Positions 1 through 10,259 of a stretch of DNA of 64,000 nucleotides are shown piece after piece. Positions within the stretch are counted from its first letter, which is position 1. Every line of letters begins with the position of its first letter. The stretch comes from an uncultured Gammaproteobacteria bacterium (GTDB lineage: Bacteria > Pseudomonadota > Gammaproteobacteria > HK1). The position numbers were made by a program, and so were the translations under genes. The notes beneath the pieces are model-generated. The model saw only the letters and a program-made list of their open reading frames with translations, did no database searches and had not been told where the DNA came from. The DNA lies in contig OY282378.1 of assembly GCA_958295835.1 (NCBI GenBank), forward strand, positions 5,543,694 to 5,607,693, given 5' to 3'.

Positions 1-332
1 TCGCGCCTTCGAGCCAACTCCAGGTAAACGGCGTCGTAGAAGGACAGGCGGCGCGCCCTCGCCAGGGCGAATGCCGCCCCGAGATCCGGCTCCGTGTCCG
101 TCCGGATGGGGAGTTCCCGCAGGAAGCGCAGGCGTTCTTCAACTTCGTCCACCCCGATGCGTCTCCGACGTTCCGCACCGAGCAGGGCGCTCCGTACTTC
201 CAGATGCCAGAGTTGCGGGACGAACGTCACGTCGTTCTCGAGGTGGGTCAACGCAGTGTCCGCACGCGGCTCGTCCTCGTCGTCGAAGAGCCACGCTACG
301 GCGACGGACGCGTCGAGCACGAATGCACTCAC
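1..332 (-). CDS. vapC: VapC-like PIN-domain toxin, 3' end beyond the window
   Basis: PIN-domain ribonucleases of the VapC family cleave tRNA or rRNA when not bound by antitoxin. The frame starts at a GTG at 332 that overlaps the TGA of the antitoxin gene, which explains why an ATG-only search misses it. The N-terminus reads SAFVLDASVAVAWLFDDE, with the first PIN acidic residue in LDAS. Near the left edge the frame reads LSFYDAVYLELARRR, the usual motif with the later catalytic Asp. The frame has no stop up to base 1, so about 110 of a usual 130 residues are visible. Co-translation with the antitoxin fits a type II toxin-antitoxin operon. The call as a PIN toxin is firm; activity depends on the missing C-terminus. 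Confidence 0.85.
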   Translation of the reverse strand, partial: MSAFVLDASVAVAWLFDDEDEPRADTALTHLENDVTFVPQLWHLEVRSALLGAERRRRIGVDEVEERLRFLRELPIRTDTEPDLGAAFALARARRLSFYDAVYLELARRR

Positions 333-580
333 CAGCGCTGGCCTTCACGGCGCACGGCGAGGATTTCGTCCGTCGACATCTCGATAGGCCGCCACTGGCG
401 ACGCCGATTGCGGAAGCGCATCACCGCATCCTTCCTGTGGGCGCGCTCCCGATCCCGAGCCGGAATCAGATGCGCAATCGTCCGGCCATGGCGGGTGATC
501 GCCACCGTTTCGCCGTACTCGACCGCCCGCAGCAGCTCTGCCAAGCGCGCCTTGGCCTCGGTTGCCTGGATTTCACGCAC
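329..580 (-). CDS. Phd/YefM-family antitoxin
   Basis: An 83-residue protein that starts MREIQATEAKARLAELLRAV and continues YGETVAITRHGRTIAHLIP, the standard Phd/YefM DNA-binding fold. The C-terminal part (IEMSTDEILAVRREGQRW) is the toxin-binding tail. Proteins of this type bind their own promoter and neutralise a partner toxin. Its stop codon overlaps the GTG start of the VapC-like toxin, so the two form one operon, with the antitoxin first as usual. Length is typical. The rightward flank up to 865 holds no supported gene. Confidence 0.9.
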   Translation of the reverse strand: MREIQATEAKARLAELLRAVEYGETVAITRHGRTIAHLIPARDRERAHRKDAVMRFRNRRRQWRPIEMSTDEILAVRREGQRW

Positions 581-865
581 ACGACACCTCTAAACCGGTC
601 ATTCCGACTGGTCAAAATATCACGAGCCGCTGCCCGCGGCAAAACGCCGTCTCGAAAGAACGGCGCGGGGCGGAACGCGGTGGCTTGGCAGCCTGTGGCG
701 AAGCCCACCTTGCCCGGAAATCGCCGCCGCACTCTGGGCGCGCGTCCCCGTTCAGGGGCTTCGGGAGGGACGCAGGTGTACTCGGACGATTGGAACGACT
801 CGACCGACGGAGCCTCCGCGAAATCGGGTCAACTCCAATTCGTCCGACCCGGTGGTCTTGGGGGG

Positions 866-3364
866 TCATGCGGTCTCGGGGTCTGGGGTAACGCGGAGCT
901 CGCCGGTGAGGAGGATGGACATCAATGCTTGTTTCAACTCCAAAAGACCTCTTTCGACTCGCTCATGAGTCTCCGTCTGTTTGTCTAGTGCCTCCATGCT
1001 GTCGGCGATTGCCGAGCGTTCCACCTCCGAAGGCATCGCAACAGGCAGGCGGCTCAGAATCGATGTATTGAGGTTCAACATCGTTTGTCCCACCGCGCGC
1101 TCGTTCAGCCACGCTACCGATGCGGGCTGACCTATCCAATGCCGGAGAAAATGGGAAACGGTTCTATCTTTCGGACGAAATCTGAAACATCCGGTTCCAC
1201 ACACCCACCCATCTTCGTGCTCCGTGATGAGACCAGCCCTTCCGATGTCGCCTCGCCTGGCGAAAAGCATGTCCCCGGCGCGTACCCGGTGTCGTTGCAA
1301 TTCCTTCGCCCGTTCATTGGGAATCCGAGCTGAATGCGCGTCCGAGACGTACCCGTTCGTCATGTCTTTCGGCATGATGACCGGCACGCCATGCGCCACG
1401 TAGTCGGAAGCGTGCAACTGGCTACCAAAGGGACCAGTTTGAATGCCGTTGTTTGGTTCAGCCAAGTCCGCGAGCGAGAGGAGGCTCCATTCCTCTGGAA
1501 TCATTCCAATCTCCGTCCGCTTGAACCGTGTGTGTCGCCCCGGCAGGCCCCGCGTAAGCAACTCCTGCATCAGGCCGTGCTTGACGACCTGCACTTGATC
1601 GATGACTGCTTGCGTCCTCTCGATGGTATCGTCCACCGAGGAGAGGATGGTGGCAATCTTGCGTTGCTCGGGGACGGGTGGTGCGGGAACTCGAAAACCA
1701 CGAATCGCACGCTTAGACACTTCCAGGAACGTACTGCCTGCCGCCAGTCGCTCAAGTCGGCGCTTGTGGTGATGAATCAGATAGTAGAGAAAGTCGACAC
1801 ACGTGTTCTGCTTCGGCACCAAACTCTGGAAACCTTGATTCGTAGCCATTGAGACTCGATTGATGGCACATGCGCCGATGGTTGCTCGCGTCGTCATCAA
1901 GAGCGAGAAGGGTGGCAATAGTGCCGCGGAGGAGTTCGCCAACCCTGCGTTGGTGATCGTCGAGGCCGTCTCCGAGATATCCCGCACTTTGAGTCCTGTC
2001 ACGTCCGTCGGGGTTGCCCATGGCACGTCTCCATCCCAATAGCCCACCTCGCTTCTGGTCGGAGTTCCGCCGCCAACAACAGTCGCGATGTCGGCAAGAG
2101 CCAAGTCCGTCCATCCCTCCGGTATCTCCCCAATCTCCGTCTGCTTAAACCGCGTGTGTCGTCCTGGCAGGCCGCGCTTCGAGACCTGCACTGGGTCAAT
2201 GGCCGCCTGCGTCTTCTCAATGGCATCGTCCACCGACGGAACAAGATCTCCGTAAGTACTCGAAGGCGTGACATTCAAGGACGACGCAGCCGGCCATATC
2301 CCAGGACCGCGCAGCTTCCGTGGTGCAGGTGGACAGGCCGGGCAGGTCACTACTCCCTGTGTCGCAGCACCTCCGATCGGAGTGCCGATGATTCCGTCGA
2401 ATCGACCGTTGAGCAGACTCGTGATCTGGCTTTCGAATGCTTCTCGGGGAACAGAGTACATGCCTCCCCGCGCGCCCTCGAAACCGCAGTTCCAGGCCGC
2501 GAGCGCCTGACCATAGCGAAGTGCTGCCCGAACGCCACGGGCGCCGGCACGACGCAAGCCCTTCTCCCCGCCGACCGCAGTCTTGGCAATCAGGCCGGCC
2601 GTACACCAGTCGCCAGAGCCGCAGGTATCGGCAAGCCGCGGCGCAGGAACGGCCTGGAGATATATCCAATCGGAGATGCCACGGCCGAGCCGATGGCGAT
2701 ACTTCAGGCCTCGCTCCGCAAGGGTCTGCACTTCGAGCAGTGCCGCAGAGCCGTCTGTCATTACGCCGCAGACGTCGGGAAGACGCTCGTCGGCATACTT
2801 GACGACATGAGCGAGTGCGATCGCTTCCGCCATGAGCTTGTCGGTCGCCTTGCCGGATGGTTCGAATACCACCACGGCGCCGCGGGCCGATGCCTCGGCA
2901 GCCAAGGTGAGTGCTGCGCGTGACAGGCGATCGAGGAAGAACACCGACGTATCGTCAAGTACCGGATTGATCTTCTCCACCACGTTGACCGTAATTGCCT
3001 TGAACGGCGGCAGCCATCTGCCGCAGCTTGGGCAGGACCAGGAAAACCCGTGTTCGGGCCGGCCGTCCTGCCCATGTCGGATTTTCTGAACAATCATGGG
3101 GGTGTCCGTGGTAGGAACGCAGGTGGTCCAATCGAGATGGACACCCCAACGTGCCATATCCGCGCGGATGCGCTCGGAGGCCACGTCGCCGTTCATGCGC
3201 GCGATCGGGTAAGCATCCCACCCGAACCAAGCCAGAATGGACAGCACGTTGCCGCAAGTTCCGCCCGCCCAACAGCGAACAGGCATCTCCAGGTCAGGAC
3301 CGATGACCATATCGAGGGCTATCAGTCCTGTCCCGAAGATCTTGGGCTGAGTGGCAGGGGTCAT
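866..3364 (-). CDS. PfkB-family kinase fused to type I specificity subunit HsdS
   Basis: An uninterrupted 832-residue frame with two unrelated halves. Residues 1 to about 330 are a ribokinase/PfkB-like kinase: a glycine-rich N-terminal region (WAGGTCGN) and the anion-hole/catalytic-base motif as DTCGSGD at 246-252. Two Cys pairs, CPSC (111-114) and CPAC (341-344), could bind zinc. Residues from about 374 are HsdS: a truncated conserved spacer (SVDDAIEKTQ), TRD1 (about 412-565), a full conserved spacer (SVDDTIERTQ to GLPGRHTRFKRTEIG, about 575-620) and TRD2 (about 620-775), then a helical C-terminus. HsdS sets the DNA target of HsdM and HsdR. The join lies inside an HsdS conserved block, so it probably arose by recombination between TRD cassettes. 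Both halves look intact. The gene is 14 bases downstream of the 148-residue protein and ends the hsdM operon. The kinase substrate is unknown; a nucleoside or sugar is expected from the family. Confidence 0.8.
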   Translation of the reverse strand: MTPATQPKIFGTGLIALDMVIGPDLEMPVRCWAGGTCGNVLSILAWFGWDAYPIARMNGDVASERIRADMARWGVHLDWTTCVPTTDTPMIVQKIRHGQDGRPEHGFSWSCPSCGRWLPPFKAITVNVVEKINPVLDDTSVFFLDRLSRAALTLAAEASARGAVVVFEPSGKATDKLMAEAIALAHVVKYADERLPDVCGVMTDGSAALLEVQTLAERGLKYRHRLGRGISDWIYLQAVPAPRLADTCGSGDWCTAGLIAKTAVGGEKGLRRAGARGVRAALRYGQALAAWNCGFEGARGGMYSVPREAFESQITSLLNGRFDGIIGTPIGGAATQGVVTCPACPPAPRKLRGPGIWPAASSLNVTPSSTYGDLVPSVDDAIEKTQAAIDPVQVSKRGLPGRHTRFKQTEIGEIPEGWTDLALADIATVVGGGTPTRSEVGYWDGDVPWATPTDVTGLKVRDISETASTITNAGLANSSAALLPPFSLLMTTRATIGACAINRVSMATNQGFQSLVPKQNTCVDFLYYLIHHHKRRLERLAAGSTFLEVSKRAIRGFRVPAPPVPEQRKIATILSSVDDTIERTQAVIDQVQVVKHGLMQELLTRGLPGRHTRFKRTEIGMIPEEWSLLSLADLAEPNNGIQTGPFGSQLHASDYVAHGVPVIMPKDMTNGYVSDAHSARIPNERAKELQRHRVRAGDMLFARRGDIGRAGLITEHEDGWVCGTGCFRFRPKDRTVSHFLRHWIGQPASVAWLNERAVGQTMLNLNTSILSRLPVAMPSEVERSAIADSMEALDKQTETHERVERGLLELKQALMSILLTGELRVTPDPETA

Positions 3365-3378
3365 CGCGCGGGGTTCCC

Positions 3379-3825
3379 TTACGTTGGTAACGCCGGCCGG
3401 GGTTGAGGATAGACGTCACCCTCCAACCATATGTGTATGAGATTCGACTGTTCGATCCCTTCCGGCGCTGCCGCTTCGAGTTCGTAGCTGATTGACTCCA
3501 GGTAGGCGACGGGTAAATCGCGCTCCAGCGCCGCCATCAGCGCGCCGAGAGCCATCACCTTGCTGCCGAGCGGGGAGAGTACGAGCATCGAACCGCCCGT
3601 TTCCGCGAAAACCGATTTTCGAAGATCGTCCAGTCTGAGAACGGTTCGGTAGAGGTCCAGCGGATTCCCCTCGTCGGCATAGACGATGTCGCGCGTATCG
3701 ACTGACCAAGGGGTTTCGAGTTCGTTCATCAGATACTCCTCCGCCAACACGCCACCGATACGAATTGCGACTTTATAGTTGCCCCGACATCCATCGTAAA
3801 ATACGACGAAGAATATGTTTGCCAC
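3379..3825 (-). CDS. Small protein with a possible Rossmann/CARF-like sensor segment
   Basis: I do not recognise a named family. The 148-residue product begins at a GTG (3825) inside the end of the upstream gene, which suggests translational coupling; an internal ATG (MNELETPW) is an alternative start. The central segment SMLVLSPLGSKVMALGALMA followed by a short helix and VAYLES resembles the strand, Gly-Ser-Lys loop and helix seen in HFX_2341/CARF-like Rossmann sensors. That resemblance is by eye only. It lies directly before the kinase-HsdS fusion in the same operon, so it may act with the kinase, for example by sensing or presenting a nucleotide. No signal peptide or membrane segment is visible. 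Confidence 0.5.
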   Translation of the reverse strand: MANIFFVVFYDGCRGNYKVAIRIGGVLAEEYLMNELETPWSVDTRDIVYADEGNPLDLYRTVLRLDDLRKSVFAETGGSMLVLSPLGSKVMALGALMAALERDLPVAYLESISYELEAAAPEGIEQSNLIHIWLEGDVYPQPRPALPT

Positions 3826-4630
3826 GACGTGTTTTTAACGCCCATCCCCATTCTGGATGGATCAAGCTTCGGCGCCGATACTCGAATTCCCGCCAGTAAA
3901 TACGCCAAGGAGCCCATTTTGGCTTAGGTGCCGGATTGTCTACGTTTACCCACCTGTACTCAAGCCACCATTTGCGCAGGGGTGAGTTGGCTTTACGTGC
4001 CTGGGAAAAGGCCATATCATCGGGATGCCGTTCCTGTTGGTCAACGTGACTCCAATACAAAGGCCGACGATGGCTTTCCTCTCCTTCAATTAATATCAAG
4101 ATTCGTCTACGTAACCGAATCCATAGTTTTGGATAAATGTTGGATTCCGCGGGTTTTGATTCTTCAGGATTGTATGGATACTGATCTGCAAGCATGGCCT
4201 CCAAAAGGCCGACTGCTTGGAAGGTGATACACAACGGATTCCACGACAGTCGCCAATCCCGCACTATAGCTGGCCATTGCCGGATTTTGGATTTATACTT
4301 GGCATTACATGCTGTAACAATTATTCTCCGGTTAATATATCGTTGTAGCAATATAGGCATCAATCCGTACCGTAATGGCACTGATACTGACAAGCGCATT
4401 CGTGAGATGCCATTATCCATATACTCATGGAGCTCCCATCTATGTTTCAGGACAGACCCTATCCCTGTATATGTCGTATCCTGAAACGTCAGGGTTGGAT
4501 CAGAACCATCGTGCACGTACACAGGCGGATTGAAATCGATCGATACAAGACACAGTATTTCTGGCTTCGTGTTTGTAGGCGTATTCATCGGCATCCTCGC
4601 ATTTTTATCTTCAATTCTGTCATTTACCAA
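3773..4630 (-). CDS. AT-rich hypothetical protein, N-terminal half like phage virion proteins
   Basis: A protein of 285 residues (or 273 if it starts at the ATG at 4594, MPMNTPTNTK). Base composition is clearly more AT-rich than in the neighbouring genes, a sign of separate origin. Residues 20 to about 165 (LVSIDFNPPVYVHDGSDPTL, then TYTGIGSVL and a string of beta-like segments with NRRIIVTACNA) follow the pattern of phage tail or virion proteins of the DUF2163 type. The C-terminal part is rich in Trp and Arg (for example WWLEYRWVNVDN) and matches nothing I know. The gene overlaps the next gene by 53 bases. It sits between a TOPRIM protein and the kinase-HsdS gene in a defence operon; its role there is unknown. 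Confidence 0.5.
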   Translation of the reverse strand: MVNDRIEDKNARMPMNTPTNTKPEILCLVSIDFNPPVYVHDGSDPTLTFQDTTYTGIGSVLKHRWELHEYMDNGISRMRLSVSVPLRYGLMPILLQRYINRRIIVTACNAKYKSKIRQWPAIVRDWRLSWNPLCITFQAVGLLEAMLADQYPYNPEESKPAESNIYPKLWIRLRRRILILIEGEESHRRPLYWSHVDQQERHPDDMAFSQARKANSPLRKWWLEYRWVNVDNPAPKPKWAPWRIYWREFEYRRRSLIHPEWGWALKTRRGKHILRRILRWMSGQL

Positions 4631-4713
4631 TTGATTTCAAACTGGTGCACTACCCCTGCTCCATCAGGCTCGCCATATGTCGGCCGGTGGGTCCGGTGTA
4701 TTCGACCACCGGA

Positions 4714-5337
4714 TCACGGACGGCTCCAGTCCTCGGGCGGCCACACCTCGGGCCGTGCCTGGGCAGTGTGGAACAGCGCGCCGACGGCGGAAACGAGCTT
4801 GCGGAAGCTGCGGCAACCGCGCCAAGCGGATGCGAGATCGAATCGGGCCGTCAGAACAGCCTGATCCGCCGCAGGAGAATAGCGTCCGGAAAGCATCTGC
4901 CGCTTCAACCGGCCCTTGGCATCTCGCGGACTTTCAGCTTCCGGGAACGATATCGCGTCTTCCCGGACCCCCGCCTGGCCCCGCAGAGACTCGATGCTTG
5001 CCAGAAACCACGCTTCGTACTCCCGATTCGCCATGACGATGCAACACGGTGTTGCGCCTGCCGCGGCGCGCGCCCACTGATCGAGATCCGGAGCCAGCTC
5101 CATCGGGCAATCGTCGTCCGCGTCGAAGAGCACAAGAATGCCGGCGCAATCCTGAGCAAGAGCGGCCACGCGGATTGCATTCTGCAACGTATCCCGATTC
5201 ACAAGCCATGATCGCGGGCGACGATGCGGCGCCGCAATCTCCACGCCCCAGGCCCGCGCTTCATCGCGCAAGCGGCGAAGCAGGATCGGCACCGCAGATA
5301 CCTCGCCGTGACCTTCGACAATGGGCTGAATCTTCAT
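4714..5337 (-). CDS. DUF4276 TOPRIM-like protein, partner of the adjacent ATPase
   Basis: A 207-residue protein that starts MKIQPIVEGHGEVSAVPILL, the usual DUF4276 opening with the catalytic Glu of a TOPRIM fold in VEGHGE. The second acidic cluster appears as LVLFDADDDCP and the later ANREYEAWFLAS motif is also typical. Its ATG lies inside the stop codon region of the ATPase gene (ATGA overlap), so the two are made together. RecF/OLD-like ATPases with a separate TOPRIM nuclease partner form abortive-infection systems; PARIS (with DUF4435) and OLD (with a fused TOPRIM) are the best known relatives in design. An effector nuclease role is inferred from this pairing. Confidence 0.8.
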   Translation of the reverse strand: MKIQPIVEGHGEVSAVPILLRRLRDEARAWGVEIAAPHRRPRSWLVNRDTLQNAIRVAALAQDCAGILVLFDADDDCPMELAPDLDQWARAAAGATPCCIVMANREYEAWFLASIESLRGQAGVREDAISFPEAESPRDAKGRLKRQMLSGRYSPAADQAVLTARFDLASAWRGCRSFRKLVSAVGALFHTAQARPEVWPPEDWSRP

Positions 5338-6521
5338 TGCAGATCCTCGAAGAGATCGTTCCGGTTGACTCTGTCCCGAGAACACGGCTCAGCTTCCAGG
5401 GCATTGGCGCGAAGCAACCCCCCCGCCTCCGTCAGACCTTCCCGCAAGGCGCGACGGTTCGCGTCCGACACCGGCCCGACGCGAGTCACTCCTTCGCGCC
5501 ATTCGATCATCCGTAAATGACGGTCGGCAACCTCCTGCCTATCGAGCAGTTCCGGGCTGTGAGTGGTGACGATGACCTGCATGCGTTCGCTCGCCTCCCA
5601 GAGCAAATCGAGCACCGCGCCCAGTGCGCCGGAGTGGATTGTCGCCTCCGGTTCTTCTACTGCGATCAACGTTGGCGTCGGTCTCTGAAACACCGCGGCC
5701 AGCAGGCCAATCGCGCGCAGGGTACCGTCGGACATGTCGAATCCTTCAAATTTGAGTGCCTTCGGCGCACCTTCCCCCCATGTCTGGGTAATCTCCAGGG
5801 ACAGGTTCTTTCCATGTCGGTTAACGGAGATTCCACGTGTGTTTGGAACAATCACTTCCAGAAACGAGGACAGACGTTCGAAATCGTCACGCCGCCGGCT
5901 CTCGATCCTTTCGAGCACACTCGCGGCATTCGCACCGTCCGGAAGCAGGGCGTAGCCTGCGTCCGGTTCCTGCATCCCCCGTAGTTTGCCGGGTTCAATG
6001 GAATACCGGCGCATACGAGAGAACGCACGCCATACTTGGTTGAAAGCCTTCGCGCCGCCAATGATCGGGAGTGCCAGTGAAGACGTATCGATCGATGGAT
6101 GCAGACCATCAACGTCCGAGTCAAAGCGTTTCCCCTTTCGGTCGAACCAGCTTCGCTCCCTCCCATCGTAGAATACGCACTGTTCTCTCAGCACTGAAAA
6201 ACTTTGTAGCCGATCCGCCCTGATCTCGAATGCATAGAAACCGCGCTTCTTTCTTCTCTCGAAATCGACGCGCATGGCGAGATTCGGCGGCCGTCCTCCA
6301 CCGGATGACCGGTTTCTGACGGCTGCGAAGCCGCCCGTCCGGTCAAACACCGTGGGTAGCGGCATTCTCATGGCGTCGGCAAGAAAGGAGAACACGCTCA
6401 CGATGTTGCTTTTCCCGGAAGCATTGCGGCCTACGAGGATCGTCGGATTGTCGAATTCGATACGAGCCGCCGGAATACTGCGGAAACCCTTCAATACGAG
6501 CTGCCGGATAAAAGGTTTCAT
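5334..6521 (-). CDS. RecF/OLD-like AAA (ABC-type) ATPase
   Basis: A 395-residue AAA_21-type ATPase. Walker A is GRNASGKSN at about residues 32-40. The ABC-like signature region reads FDMSDGTLRAIGLLAAV, Walker B is LIAVEEPEATIH, and the His switch is VIVTTHSPELLDRQ. Between Walker A and the signature there is a small insert instead of the long coiled coil of SMC proteins, as in OLD and AriA-like ATPases. It is the first gene of an overlapping pair with the DUF4276 protein and follows hsdM by 167 bases on the same strand. Such ATPases usually sense phage or DNA damage and control a toxic nuclease. Placement inside an hsd locus resembles the accessory (rlo, prr) genes known in other type I operons. 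Confidence 0.85.
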   Translation of the reverse strand: MKPFIRQLVLKGFRSIPAARIEFDNPTILVGRNASGKSNIVSVFSFLADAMRMPLPTVFDRTGGFAAVRNRSSGGGRPPNLAMRVDFERRKKRGFYAFEIRADRLQSFSVLREQCVFYDGRERSWFDRKGKRFDSDVDGLHPSIDTSSLALPIIGGAKAFNQVWRAFSRMRRYSIEPGKLRGMQEPDAGYALLPDGANAASVLERIESRRRDDFERLSSFLEVIVPNTRGISVNRHGKNLSLEITQTWGEGAPKALKFEGFDMSDGTLRAIGLLAAVFQRPTPTLIAVEEPEATIHSGALGAVLDLLWEASERMQVIVTTHSPELLDRQEVADRHLRMIEWREGVTRVGPVSDANRRALREGLTEAGGLLRANALEAEPCSRDRVNRNDLFEDLQ

Positions 6522-6688
6522 CTCTTGTCTCCCAAGGCTGCGCCGCCGACAGCATCTTGCCGGGTCCGGTCGGCGTGCTCCTCCTCGTTGAGGCGAGGAT
6601 CGCTTTCAGCCGTCACAATTACACCCGCCGCGGATTCCGGAACCGCGACGACTGTGCCGCATCCGCCCGATCCGCCGAAAGCAGCCCG

Positions 6689-8650
<1,962 letters not shown>

Positions 8651-8945
8651 CGGGCGGGGCTACCTGTCTGTCCGCCGGTCGGCCTCGACCTCCGCGGCGG
8701 GTATCCAGCGAACGGTCACCGCACCCGAGCGGATCCTCGGTCATCGCGGGATTCGTGGTCCAGCTTGATATCCTCGATCCGTGCTTCACCGAGTGCGAGC
8801 TGCGATTTCCGTGTCTGTCTCATGGATGTCCGTCGTGCGAAGATTGCCGACAATGGGCGGATTGGGGAGGAAATTCCTGCACAAGCTACCTGACATGGAA
8901 AATCCTCGCAATCTTGAATCGCCATTTACCCTTTGGATTCAAATA

Positions 8946-9133
8946 GATGTCTATTTTGGCGATTCGGTCCGCCACCGCGAGCGCCGCCTCCACCTTCTGC
9001 TCCACCAGCGCATCGCCGTCCCGGTGGCGCGCAGCTCGGCAACGGTCTCCAGTATCCGGTCCACGTAGCTCGGCTGAAGCCCCTCGGTCGGCTCGTCGAG
9101 CAGCACCCGGGGGCCGGCGACGAAGGCCGTGAC
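8946..9133 (-). pseudogene. Decayed LivF/UrtE-like ABC ATPase fragment
   Basis: The reverse strand encodes AGPRVLLDEPTEGLQPSYVD, the Walker B and D-loop region of branched-chain amino acid or urea ABC ATPases. About 20 codons later a +1/-1 shift is needed to continue with LVEQKVEAALAVADRIAK, the next segment of the same family. There is no Walker A or signature motif upstream, and no start codon fits. It is therefore a short, frameshifted remnant. The rest of the 8651-9363 gap (between hsdM and ehuA, which diverge) holds no gene I can support; it must carry both promoters. Confidence 0.75.
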
Positions 9134-9363
9134 CTCATCGGCCAGAGCTGCATCATCACGCCGACCGGAGAGATCGTGGCGATATGCGCGACGCGCGGAT
9201 TGTGGTACGTTCGATCCGTTGCGAGTCGGGTGCGAGCTCCACAGCCGCATGGGTGACGCCGGGCGGATGGTGGGCCGCATATCACCCGACTTCGGCGTGG
9301 CAGGGGCTGACCTCCAAGCGCCCGTCGAGAAGCTTCATCACAGCATGTGATCATCGGTCGGGC

Positions 9364-10140
9364 ATGAAGAACATCATCGAATTTCAGGACGTTTCCAAGT
9401 CTTTCGGTAATTTGAAGGTCCTGGATGACCTTTCATTGCAAGTTGGCAATGGTGAAAGACTTGCATTGATCGGTCCCAGCGGTTCGGGAAAGACCACCAT
9501 TCTCCGTATCCTGATGACCTTGGAGACCATTGACAGCGGGTTCGTGACCGTGAATGGTGATTACCTGTGGCACGAAAGGGTGGGCGCCAACGTACAACCG
9601 GCCGGCGAGAAACATCTGCATGAAATGCGGCAACACATCGGCATGGTGTTTCAGCAATTCAATCTGTTTCCGCATCTTACGGCTATCGAGAATGTCCAGC
9701 AACCGCAGATACTCATAAAGAAAAGGCAGAAAACGGAGGCGAGGCGAAGAGCGGAAGATCTCTTCGGCATGGTCGGCCTGGAAGACAAGATGGATCACTA
9801 TCCTTACCAGCTTTCCGGAGGCCAGCAGCAGAGAGTCGCCATTGCGAGGGCGTTGGCGATGGATCCGAAGATCATGTTGTTCGACGAAGTCACGTCGGCT
9901 CTGGATCCGGAGCTGGTGGACGAAGTTCTTTCCGTACTGCGGAAGCTCGCCGAGAGTACCGATATGACGATGCTGACGGTGACACACGAGATGAATTTTG
10001 CGAGAGAGTTCGCCGATCGAGTTCTCTTCTTCGATCGCGGACAGATCGTGGAGTCGGGGCTACCCGAAGAAATTTTCGCTCATCCAAGCGAGGAACGAAC
10101 AAGAAGTTTTCTGAAGAAATTCATAGTCTCCATAGACTGA
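9364..10140 (+). CDS. ehuA: Ectoine/hydroxyectoine ABC transporter ATPase EhuA
   Basis: A 258-residue ATPase that powers import of ectoines through EhuC/EhuD. The ATG at 9364 (MKNIIEFQDVSKSF) is chosen because the ABC domain begins there; the longer upstream frame encodes nothing family-like. Walker A is GPSGSGKTT (about 37-45), the Q-loop is MVFQQFNLFPH, the signature is LSGGQQQRVAIARALA, Walker B is IMLFDEVTSALD and the switch is VTHEMNFA. The stretch GANVQPAGEKHLHEMRQ between Walker A and the Q-loop is characteristic of EhuA within the polar amino acid family. It starts the ehuABCD cluster. Confidence 0.9.
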   Translation: MKNIIEFQDVSKSFGNLKVLDDLSLQVGNGERLALIGPSGSGKTTILRILMTLETIDSGFVTVNGDYLWHERVGANVQPAGEKHLHEMRQHIGMVFQQFNLFPHLTAIENVQQPQILIKKRQKTEARRRAEDLFGMVGLEDKMDHYPYQLSGGQQQRVAIARALAMDPKIMLFDEVTSALDPELVDEVLSVLRKLAESTDMTMLTVTHEMNFAREFADRVLFFDRGQIVESGLPEEIFAHPSEERTRSFLKKFIVSID

Positions 10141-10259
10141 CGCCGACTGACTTGCGCCAGTTCGGGGGATGCCGGCCGGATCCGGAGAAGCGGGATCATC
10201 ATCAACTCGAAGCGATTGCCAACACCGTGGCGCCAAGCTTCATGCACAAGGAGAAAGAC

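Noticed and set aside
612..869. Possible small gene between the antitoxin and kinase-HsdS genes
   Set aside because: The 85-codon minus-strand frame has no ribosome-binding site that stands out, no family-like motif and an Arg/Pro/Ser-rich composition typical of chance frames.
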